Below are positions 1 to 4,409 of a stretch of 7,469 bases of DNA, piece by piece. Made by a program: the position numbers and the translations under genes. The notes under the pieces are model-generated. The model saw nothing but the letters and a program-made list of their open reading frames with translations, was not told the origin of the DNA and made no database searches. The number at the start of each line of letters is the position of its first letter. Position 1 is the stretch's first letter. This stretch comes from an uncultured Atopobiaceae bacterium (GTDB taxonomy: Bacteria; Actinomycetota; Coriobacteriia; Coriobacteriales; Atopobiaceae), in the NCBI GenBank assembly GCA_900770865.1, contig CAAGLU010000342.1, positions 1 to 7,469 of the forward strand. The letters run 5' to 3'.

Positions 1-116
1 ATCCTGCCGAGGCCGTCGTAGGTGAGGTACGCCGTGTGGTGCCAGTGCCTGCCGTCAGCGGTCCAGGAGAGCACCCAGCGGCACGCCTCGGAGAGCTCCA
101 CCGTCCTCCTCGCCAT
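1..116 (-). CDS. Unknown small protein, 3' end beyond window
   Basis: Third gene of the leftward operon, read on the minus strand from ATG at 116 and still open at position 1, so only the first 38 codons are visible. The start is well supported: GGGAGGTGA lies 5 to 6 bases before it, overlapping the stop of the preceding gene, which ends five bases earlier. The visible protein begins MARRTVELSEACRWVL and is rich in Trp, His and Tyr (SWTADGRHWHHTAYLTYDG). I do not recognise a family. Its place behind a repressor in a leftward operon suggests an element maintenance or control gene. That is inference from position only. Confidence 0.6.
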   Translation of the reverse strand, partial: MARRTVELSEACRWVLSWTADGRHWHHTAYLTYDGLGR

Positions 117-121
117 CGCAA

Positions 122-286
122 TCACCTCCCGAGCAGGCCCTCTGCGAGCCCGCAGACGAGCACCATGCCGATGACCACGGGCACCGGCCCCACGGCAGCG
201 ACCAGGGCGTCTCCGGCGCGGCCGATGGCCTCGCACAGCCCCCAGGCCCAGCGCTCCACCGCCCACGGGTGCCACTCGCCGCCCAT
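122..286 (-). CDS. 54-aa predicted single-pass membrane protein
   Basis: Minus-strand ORF from ATG at 286 to TGA at 122. It starts two bases after the stop of the XRE repressor gene, and its own stop lies five bases before the next ATG, so the three genes look translationally coupled. The N-terminal half is Trp-rich (EWHPWAVERWAWG). The C-terminal half is hydrophobic (AAVGPVPVVIGMVLVCGLAE, about residues 31-50), consistent with one membrane-spanning helix. No family is recognised. Support comes from tight packing, GC-rich codon use like its neighbours and the absence of a competing gene. A small membrane protein behind a repressor could be an exclusion or signalling protein, but nothing in the sequence fixes this. 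Confidence 0.5.
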   Translation of the reverse strand: MGGEWHPWAVERWAWGLCEAIGRAGDALVAAVGPVPVVIGMVLVCGLAEGLLGR

Positions 287-288
287 GG

Positions 289-528
289 CTAGCGCACCGT
301 CCCCACGGCGAGGCCCACGCGCCCGGACAGCACGTCCAGGGAGCAGCCCAGCGCCTCGGCGAGCTTGAACGCCGTCTCGAGCGACGGGCAGTTCGTCTCC
401 GCCTCGTAGCGCGCGATCGCGTTGAGGCTCACCCCGCTCTCGCGGGCGAGGTCCTCCTGGCTCCAGCCCCTGTCGTTGCGCAGGGCGGCGAGCCTGTTGG
501 AGAAGACCCTCTTGTCAAAACCGGCCAT
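289..528 (-). CDS. XRE-family HTH transcriptional regulator (79 aa, leftward)
   Basis: A compact helix-turn-helix DNA-binding protein that is almost entirely one XRE/Cro-CI domain. The N-terminal helix covers residues 6-20. The HTH core is WSQEDLARESGVSLNAIARYE (about 22-42), with the hallmark SQEDLA and GVS turn, followed by PSLETAFKLAEALGCSLDVL as helices 4 and 5. There is no room for an effector or peptidase domain, so it is a minimal Cro-type or antitoxin-like regulator. ATG at 528 is preceded by GGAGGTG at spacing 5 to 6. It is divergently transcribed from the second XRE gene across an AT-rich region of palindromes, an arrangement like a phage lysogeny switch. The gene is GC-rich to its first codons, unlike the DNA just upstream. 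Which regulator binds which operator cannot be told from sequence. Confidence 0.88.
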   Translation of the reverse strand: MAGFDKRVFSNRLAALRNDRGWSQEDLARESGVSLNAIARYEAETNCPSLETAFKLAEALGCSLDVLSGRVGLAVGTVR

Positions 529-551
529 CTAGCACCTCCATGCTTCGAAAA

Positions 552-568
552 TTACATTCAGGATGTAA
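552..568. promoter_or_regulatory. Operator O1, palindrome TTACAT-N5-ATGTAA
   Basis: A perfect inverted repeat, TTACATTCAGGATGTAA, six-base arms around five bases. It matches the TACAT-N5-ATGTA consensus repeated at 584-598 and 635-649. It falls at or just after the predicted start of the leftward transcript, where a bound repressor would block initiation or early elongation. Centres of O1 and O2 are 31 bp apart, close to three helical turns. Confidence 0.75.
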
Positions 569-577
569 CTAATTCGA

Positions 578-605
578 ATAATATACATGGCAGATGTACT
601 GTCAA
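578..605 (-). promoter_or_regulatory. Leftward sigma70-type promoter
   Basis: On the minus strand TTGACA (600-605) is separated by 16 bp from TATTAT (578-583). This is a consensus -35 and a good -10, about 50 bp before the start of the 79-aa regulator. The 16-bp spacer is almost exactly filled by palindrome O2, so occupancy of O2 should exclude RNA polymerase. Confidence 0.7.
584..598. promoter_or_regulatory. Operator O2, TACAT-N5-ATGTA
   Basis: Perfect palindrome TACATGGCAGATGTA lying between the -35 and -10 of the leftward promoter. It is one of three perfect copies in this 100-bp region. The central five bases differ between copies while the arms are identical, as expected for a dimeric HTH binding site. 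Confidence 0.75.
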
Positions 606-624
606 GAGCAAATTAACATTTTCG

Positions 625-653
625 TTGAAACTAGTACATCATGGATGTAATAT
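625..653 (+). promoter_or_regulatory. Rightward sigma70-type promoter
   Basis: TTGAAA (625-630) and TAATAT (648-653) are separated by the ideal 17 bp, about 29 bp before the ATG of the 116-aa regulator. The predicted start near 660 leaves a short leader holding the GGAGGTG ribosome site. Operator O3 covers the spacer and overlaps the -10. The TTG at 625 is therefore promoter and not a start codon. Confidence 0.72.
635..649. promoter_or_regulatory. Operator O3, TACAT-N5-ATGTA
   Basis: Perfect palindrome TACATCATGGATGTA in the spacer and first bases of the -10 of the rightward promoter. It occupies the same relative place that O2 holds in the opposing promoter, so one protein could silence both directions. 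Its centre is 51 bp from that of O2. Confidence 0.75.
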
Positions 654-681
654 CTGGTGTAAATTCTCGGAGGTGAGGTGG

Positions 682-1032
682 ATGGAATTACATCTTCAAC
701 GTATTAGAAAAGCAAAAGGGATTTCTCAGCAAGAAATGGCAGACAAGGTGGGAGTTAAAAAGCGCACGTATGGCTCATGGGAGCGAGGAGAGGCAAATAT
801 GTCTCTTGCCCAGGCCTACGACTGCGCGGTGGCCCTCGACTGCTCCATCGACGAGATCGCGGGGCACGACCTGCCCCAGGCGTACTCCGACCCCCGCCAG
901 GCCGAGCTCAACCGCTGCTGGGAGTCGAGCACGCCCCAGCGGCAGGACGCCCTCCTCATGACCGCCCGCGACTTCGCGGCCTCGTCAAGGGATGGCTCCG
1001 AACGTGATGAGCTTCGTGAGGAGGCGGTGTAG
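682..1032 (+). CDS. XRE-family HTH transcriptional regulator (116 aa, rightward)
   Basis: First gene of the rightward unit. Residues 4-60 form an XRE helix-turn-helix: LQRIRKAKGISQQEMADKVG, then the recognition stretch VKKRTYGSWERGE (about 25-37), then helices 4 and 5 ending CSIDEIAG. Residues 62-116 are a charged, probably helical tail without a recognisable domain. The start is the ATG at 682, with GGAGGTG at 669-675. The same frame is open back to a TTG at 625, but that TTG is the -35 element. Base composition changes sharply inside the gene: roughly 40-47 percent GC to about position 800, then above 60-70 percent. The recognition-helix part thus shares its AT-rich character with the operators upstream, while the rest resembles the element. 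It is probably the partner of the leftward regulator in a genetic switch and may bind its own promoter. Confidence 0.88.
   Translation: MELHLQRIRKAKGISQQEMADKVGVKKRTYGSWERGEANMSLAQAYDCAVALDCSIDEIAGHDLPQAYSDPRQAELNRCWESSTPQRQDALLMTARDFAASSRDGSERDELREEAV
689..703. promoter_or_regulatory. Possible fourth operator inside codons 3-7
   Basis: TACAT-CTTCA-ACGTA matches the operator consensus in nine of ten arm positions (ACGTA for ATGTA). It lies within the coding start of the 116-aa regulator, centred 54 bp after O3. It may be a weaker autoregulatory roadblock site or chance. Confidence 0.4.
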
Positions 1033-1040
1033 GTGAGCGG
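1017..1040 (+). repeat. 24-bp direct repeat, copy 1
   Basis: Covers the last codons and stop of the 116-aa XRE gene (frame reads EEAV then TAG) plus GTGAGCGG after it. It matches 2658-2681 at 23 of 24 positions. Both copies are followed by two variable bases, TTCC, three variable bases and GCC, so the similarity extends to about 36 bp. The two copies bracket the 1104-2580 cargo pair. Confidence 0.8.
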
Positions 1041-1041
1041 C

Positions 1042-1065
1042 CTTCCCCGGCCCGAGTCGGGGGAG
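1042..1065 (+). other. Hairpin between XRE gene and cargo operon
   Basis: CTTCCCCG and CGGGGGAG form an eight-pair stem (one G-U) around an eight-base loop, ten bases after the XRE stop. No T-run follows, so it is not a classical intrinsic terminator. It could modulate read-through into the cargo genes or protect an mRNA end. The equivalent place after the second 24-bp repeat does not keep the stem. Confidence 0.35.
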
Positions 1066-1103
1066 ATGTGAGTACCATCGCCCCATGAGGGGGTGGAGAT
1101 TGG

Positions 1104-1991
1104 ATGAGATGGAGCAGGGTCGTGGATGCAGAGCCGGTCGTTGTCAAGTTCGGAGGGGACGTCGAGCAGATTGACGTCAACACGTTCACGAAGGTGATTC
1201 TCGACTACACCACGGTGCTGAACGTCGCGTGCGCCGAGGGTGACCCGAACGTCACCGTGCGGACGACCATCAGGTCGGTCAGGCCGGGATGCCTCATGGT
1301 CGACCTAGGCATCGTGACGGACGTGGTGAAGAACCTCTTCTCGGATCCCAAGACCGCGCTCGAGACGGTCTCCGGGGCGGTCACCATCGCGTCTGGGTTC
1401 TATGAGCTCAAGAAGCACCTCTCGAAGCACGGGCGGGCATCGTCGTTCGGTGACGGTGGCGAGGGCGGCGTGAGGGTGGTCACGGAGGACGGCGAGGCCA
1501 GGGAGTTCCCGAGGTCCGTCGTCGACATCTACGTGAACCACCCGGATGCCGACACTGCCGTCAACTCTACGTTCGAGACCCTCGACGCGGACCCAAGGAT
1601 AGAGAGCTTCAGCATCGGTGGGGACGATGGGTTCTCCGCTAGCAGGGACGAGTTCAACGAGATCGCCGTGTCACCGTCGTACGAGGGGGATGACGTGGTG
1701 CACGAAGAGGTCGAGGCGAGCCTGTCGGTGGTTAAGCCCTACCTCGGCTCGTCCACTACCAGGAAGTGGGAGTTCCTGTACCAGGGAATCAAGGTCTCGG
1801 CGAACATCACGGACGCGGCGTTCATGTCCAGGATCTCCGACGTGAGCTTCAAGGTGGGGATGGTGATGTCGGTGAGGATGGACATCACGAGGAAGTTCGA
1901 CCCGACCTTGCACGCATACGTCAACAAGTCCTACTCGATAACGGAGGTCCGGGACATCAGCGAGCCGCAGGAGTCCCCGAGGCTCTTCTAG
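1104..1991 (+). CDS. Unknown 295-aa soluble protein, first gene of cargo pair A
   Basis: No domain is recognised with confidence. The start is the ATG at 1104, with GGTGGAG five to six bases before it. The N-terminal third starts with a short strand (VVVKFGG, residues 12-18). It continues with a helix (NTFTKVILDYTTVLNVA, about 26-42) and the stretch IRSVRPGCLMVDLGIV (about 57-72). This resembles, from memory, a loose class of uncharacterised proteins on integrative elements with a strand-helix-strand start and a 'GSF.V.L' strand. I cannot name the family. Residues 76-112 are helical and Lys/Leu-rich, 113-200 are acidic with many D, E, G and S, and 205-295 are strand-rich. There is no signal peptide or membrane segment. 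The gene lies 37 bp before a membrane-protein gene with its own strong ribosome site, suggesting a cytoplasmic component paired with a membrane component. Confidence 0.8.
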   Translation: MRWSRVVDAEPVVVKFGGDVEQIDVNTFTKVILDYTTVLNVACAEGDPNVTVRTTIRSVRPGCLMVDLGIVTDVVKNLFSDPKTALETVSGAVTIASGFYELKKHLSKHGRASSFGDGGEGGVRVVTEDGEAREFPRSVVDIYVNHPDADTAVNSTFETLDADPRIESFSIGGDDGFSASRDEFNEIAVSPSYEGDDVVHEEVEASLSVVKPYLGSSTTRKWEFLYQGIKVSANITDAAFMSRISDVSFKVGMVMSVRMDITRKFDPTLHAYVNKSYSITEVRDISEPQESPRLF

Positions 1992-2028
1992 GCACTGGGA
2001 AAGCTCGGGAGAAAGAGGAGGGGCCGCA

Positions 2029-2580
2029 ATGACGAAGCTGGTGGAGGCGATCCGGGGGCATAAGGGCGCCGCCGTCCCCCTCGTCACCGTTGCCGTCTCG
2101 ATCGCCGCCGTCAGGGTCTTCCCGGTCGAGGACTCCGAGGTGATAGGGGACTCCTCAGTGGTGACCATCCTGGGCGTGCTTCTCGGCGGCGCCCTCGCGA
2201 TGGCCGCGGTGTTCCAGGTGATGGCGCAGGAGGCGAGGTCAGACCTCCATAGCCTGTCCGAGGGCGGCTCCGCATGGGCAGACATCGAGCCGGACCTCGA
2301 TGGGATCGAGCGCGAGTTCTGGCAGGACGTCAGGTTCGTGCTCGTCTCGTTCCTTGCCGTGTTCGCGGTCTCCTGCGTCCTCCCGAAGGAGTGCGACGTC
2401 CCGCTCGCGCTGGGCTACACGCCGAGGACGGCGTTCGCGGCGGCGAAGCTCGCCCTGGTCACGCTGAGCTCGTTCGCGCTCTGGGATGCGATCTCACCCG
2501 TCAGCGGGCTCGCCAAGGCCATTGCGAGGATGGGCGACTGCCTGCGGGGGACGATGGAAGGAGCCGGCGGACAGCGGTAG
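2029..2580 (+). CDS. Unknown 183-aa protein with four predicted membrane segments, second gene of cargo pair A
   Basis: An inner-membrane protein with no family I recognise. AGGAGGGG at 2016-2023 sits five bases before the ATG. Hydrophobic segments lie at about residues 14-32, 43-66, 101-118 and 134-156. Segments 2 and 3 are separated by a hydrophilic, acidic region of about 35 residues (67-100, including DIEPDLDGIEREFWQD). A short amphipathic C-terminal tail (160-183) follows segment 4. Two helical pairs joined by a charged loop suit a small membrane effector or channel-like partner for the soluble protein encoded just upstream. That pairing is inferred from adjacency, shared strand and lack of an intervening terminator. 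It lacks features of a transporter (no ATPase neighbour) or a holin (too long, internal charged loop), though neither is formally excluded. Confidence 0.8.
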   Translation: MTKLVEAIRGHKGAAVPLVTVAVSIAAVRVFPVEDSEVIGDSSVVTILGVLLGGALAMAAVFQVMAQEARSDLHSLSEGGSAWADIEPDLDGIEREFWQDVRFVLVSFLAVFAVSCVLPKECDVPLALGYTPRTAFAAAKLALVTLSSFALWDAISPVSGLAKAIARMGDCLRGTMEGAGGQR

Positions 2581-2657
2581 GGACACTCGGGAAGCGGACC
2601 CTGGCTCTTGGCATGGAGGTGGCCCGAACTTCGGGACGCTGGACAAGGTTGGGGCAA

Positions 2658-2681
2658 TGAGGAGGCGGTCTAGGTGAGCGG
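2658..2681 (+). repeat. 24-bp direct repeat, copy 2
   Basis: Matches 1017-1040 at 23 of 24 bases; the only difference is G to C at the base before the TAG. Here it is not the end of any intact gene, so this copy looks like a scar, while copy 1 is the functional 3' end of the XRE gene. The pair brackets cargo A. Confidence 0.8.
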
Positions 2682-2718
2682 AGTTCCGATGCCGCCAGAG
2701 CCCTAGGTGAAGGTCAAT

Positions 2719-2734
2719 TTGTTGGGGCCAACAA
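2719..2734. promoter_or_regulatory. Palindrome TTGTTGG-GG-CCAACAA upstream of cargo pair B
   Basis: Perfect seven-base inverted arms around two bases, 75 bp before the pair B start. It is a possible operator, or a small hairpin in a leader if transcription starts earlier. It is unlike the TACAT-type operators, so a different protein would be expected to read it. Confidence 0.35.
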
Positions 2735-2808
2735 GATGTTCTCGGATTGGCTTCGGCAGGGTGAGATGCGGGCGATTGAAGTGATTCCCATGAGGGGAGA
2801 TGGTAGGG

Positions 2809-3336
2809 ATGGAGGGCATGGATACGCTCGGATATGAGGGCGACACGGGGGAGCCGCTCTCGGACGCCCTCATCAAGAGGCTCATTTCCGTCGATAAGCT
2901 GCTGGACAACCCGAGGTGCGCGTCATACAGGGAGCCGGAGCCAGGAAAGAAAGTCGAGGTGCCCCTCCATTCGGCGGAGAACCCGAGGATATCGTTCGCG
3001 CTAGGGCTCTTCCAGGGGATTCGGTCTTCGAAGGTGACGCTCGACTTCGACTCGACGCGAAAGGTGTCCATGCACACGAGGAGGGCGAGCCACACGCTGG
3101 TGAGGGTCGACCTTGGCGAGGTGAGGCACACGAACCCTGATGGGCAGGTAATCGACGGCCCGCACATCCATATCGCTACCGAGGAGTATGGAGACAGGAT
3201 GGCGTATCCGCTGAGCGAGCAGAATATACTCGTCATCAGCGGCGGGGTGATGACGCCGATGGTGGTCTTTGAGGCGTTCAGGGAATACTGTCACATCGAC
3301 GGCAGACTGATGGTCGAGTGGAGCTTGGGGGTGTGA
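2809..3336 (+). CDS. DUF6978-like protein, first gene of cargo pair B
   Basis: A 175-aa soluble protein. Numbering from ATG 2809, residues 55-75 (NPRISFALGLFQGIRSSKVTL region) and 97-122 hold the conserved core: LVRVDLG, then RHTNPDG (106-112), then DGPHIHI (116-122), then EEYGDRMAYPL. The pattern HxNPDG...GPHIHI..E.YGD..AYPL is one I recall from the DUF6978 family. The name is from memory and should be checked. The paired histidines and acidic residues could form a metal or phosphate-binding site, but no activity is established. Start choice: ATGs occur at 2800, 2809 and 2818. GGAG at 2796-2799 is best spaced (9 bases) for 2809, and TGA at 2791 closes the frame upstream. The stop is one base before the next ATG, so the two genes are tightly coupled and probably act together. 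Confidence 0.78.
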   Translation: MEGMDTLGYEGDTGEPLSDALIKRLISVDKLLDNPRCASYREPEPGKKVEVPLHSAENPRISFALGLFQGIRSSKVTLDFDSTRKVSMHTRRASHTLVRVDLGEVRHTNPDGQVIDGPHIHIATEEYGDRMAYPLSEQNILVISGGVMTPMVVFEAFREYCHIDGRLMVEWSLGV

Positions 3337-3337
3337 G

Positions 3338-4129
3338 ATGAGGGCTGACAGCGCAAGCGGGATCCTCGACGACTATGCCAAGTGGTGGCGGGAGCAGTTC
3401 GACGTCCGCCAGGCCGGGGATGGCGTGGAGATTCTCACTCCCATGCTCAACCGCCATAACGACAACATGTCCGTCTATCTCGGGAACGACCCGGAAAACG
3501 GCAGCTGCCTCGTACTCTCTGACCTGGGGCAGACACTGGACGACCTTGATTTCGACGGGTGCGACGTCCTCGGCAGCGCCAAGCGAACCAGCTTCCTGGA
3601 CTCTACCCTCCGGGGGTTCGGTCTCTCGCGCGACGGGAGGGAGATCTTCGCCCGTACGAGCCGTTCGGAGCTCTTTAATTCTCTCAACTTCATGATGCAG
3701 GGCATGTCATCGGTCGACGACCTGTTCTACACATCGAGGAAGAACGTCGAGAACTTCTTCACCGAGGACATTGCCGCCTGGCTTGATGACCACGAGATCC
3801 GGTACTCGCAGAACATCCGCATCAAGGGGCGCTCAGGCTTCGAGGCGCAGTTCGACTTCCTCATTCCGAAGACAGGAAACAAGGCGCCGGAGCGACTCCT
3901 CAAAGCGGTATCTCACCCCACGAAGTCATCCGTGGAGAACGCCCTCTTCGGTTGCAACGACATCCGGGAGGAGCGCCCGAACTCCGCCATATACCTGCTG
4001 CTTAACGCGAACGACGCACGGGACGGGAAGATTCAGCAGAGCATCATCGACGCCTGCACGAACTGGGACGTCAAGCCCGCGGTCTGGAACCACGGGGCGG
4101 ATGACGTCCTGGAGGCCCTTGCGGCCTAG
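3338..4129 (+). CDS. DUF1828/DUF1829 protein, second gene of cargo pair B
   Basis: A 263-aa soluble protein with two recognisable parts. Residues about 25-125 match DUF1828: EILTPMLNRHNDNMSVYL, then LSDLGQTLDDLDFDGCD, then FLDSTLRGFGL. Residues about 155-255 match DUF1829: YSQNIRIKGRSGF, FDFLIPK (172-178), APERLLKAVSHPTK, then IYLLLN and the final PAVWNHG. This fused form is usual for the family, often next to a DUF6978-like gene on mobile elements of Gram-positive bacteria (family knowledge from memory). The FDFLIPK strand, with D173 and K178 and surrounding strands and helices, is faintly reminiscent of a PD-(D/E)xK-type nuclease core. That is inference only. The ATG is one base after the upstream stop, with GGGGGTG serving as ribosome site. 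No membrane segment or signal peptide is present. Confidence 0.85.
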   Translation: MRADSASGILDDYAKWWREQFDVRQAGDGVEILTPMLNRHNDNMSVYLGNDPENGSCLVLSDLGQTLDDLDFDGCDVLGSAKRTSFLDSTLRGFGLSRDGREIFARTSRSELFNSLNFMMQGMSSVDDLFYTSRKNVENFFTEDIAAWLDDHEIRYSQNIRIKGRSGFEAQFDFLIPKTGNKAPERLLKAVSHPTKSSVENALFGCNDIREERPNSAIYLLLNANDARDGKIQQSIIDACTNWDVKPAVWNHGADDVLEALAA

Positions 4130-4409
4130 GCGCCCCAGTGACGGTTCCAAAAGGAAGGCCCCGCATTTCGGGCCGCGAGGCGAGGCCAGATCCACCGCTA
4201 TGAGCGATGGGCTCAGACGCATTATCACCCTGCGGTGTCTCTACGGACACAGAACGGCATTTATGACCCTATAAGCCATTCTGGGGACACGAGTGTCCCC
4301 AGAAAACTGCATCACCGGGTCGTTGGAGGGAAGAGAAGGAGTGCCCCCGCGTCGAAGCTTGGCGGCGAGGCGCGGGGGCCAGGCAGACCTCAGGGAAGGA
4401 GGGCGCCCG
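4130..4409 (+). other. Intergenic control region upstream of the integrase
   Basis: 280 bp without a supported gene. From left to right it holds: a weak hairpin (GGCCC 4157-4161 with GGGCC 4170-4174) that has T-rich sequence only on its minus-strand side; a five-pair hairpin GTGTC-TCTACG-GACAC (4235-4250); a possible -10 (TATAAG, 4270-4275) without a good -35; the 26-bp palindrome described separately; and the integrase ribosome site AAGGAGGG (4396-4403). Confidence 0.5.
4279..4304. repeat. Perfect 26-bp inverted repeat upstream of integrase
   Basis: Arms TTCTGGGGACAC (4279-4290) and GTGTCCCCAGAA (4293-4304) are exact reverse complements around GA. The site sits just after a possible -10 and 106 bp before the integrase ATG. 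No T-run follows on either strand, so it is not an intrinsic terminator. The likely roles are an operator controlling integrase, a recombination or accessory-protein site, or a 5' leader hairpin. Part of the arm (GACAC/GTGTC) recurs in the small hairpin at 4235-4250. Confidence 0.7.

Larger units (their letters stand above)
2581..2808 (+). other. Spacer between cargo pairs A and B, with XRE-gene tail remnant
   Basis: About 230 bp without a convincing gene. It contains a perfect small hairpin (CCCGAA-C-TTCGGG, 2623-2635) without a T-run and the second 24-bp repeat. In the frame ending at TAG 2671-2673 that repeat reads NEEAV, like the REEAV end of the 116-aa regulator, but upstream codons show no convincing HTH. 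It also holds a 16-bp palindrome (2719-2734). No clear promoter for pair B is visible, so B may be read through from upstream. Confidence 0.5.

Noticed and set aside
36..368. 110-aa plus-strand ORF
   Set aside because: Overlaps three well-packed minus-strand genes with good ribosome sites; composition is low-complexity Pro/Arg/Ser as in GC-rich antisense frames.
625..681. N-terminal extension of the 116-aa regulator from TTG 625
   Set aside because: The TTG is the -35 of a TTGAAA-17-TAATAT promoter and the extension covers an operator; ATG 682 has a clear GGAGGTG site and starts the HTH domain directly.
1671..2285. 204-aa minus-strand ORF
   Set aside because: Antisense to two coherent plus-strand genes; no ribosome site or recognisable domain.
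2736..2837. 33-codon plus-strand ORF (ATG 2736) before pair B
   Set aside because: Plausible residues but no ribosome site and it overlaps the start of the next gene; too short to support without conservation data.
2703..3236. 177-aa minus-strand ORF
   Set aside because: Opposes the DUF6978-like gene, whose frame carries conserved motifs and is coupled to the next gene.
4157..4174. Hairpin after cargo pair B as an intrinsic terminator
   Set aside because: Only five clean pairs and no T-run on the plus strand; the T-rich side is on the minus strand, where no element gene reads. Kept only as a note in the spacer entry.
4293..4409. Upstream GTG start for the integrase
   Set aside because: It lies inside the palindrome and lacks a ribosome site; ATG 4410 has AAGGAGGG at ideal spacing.
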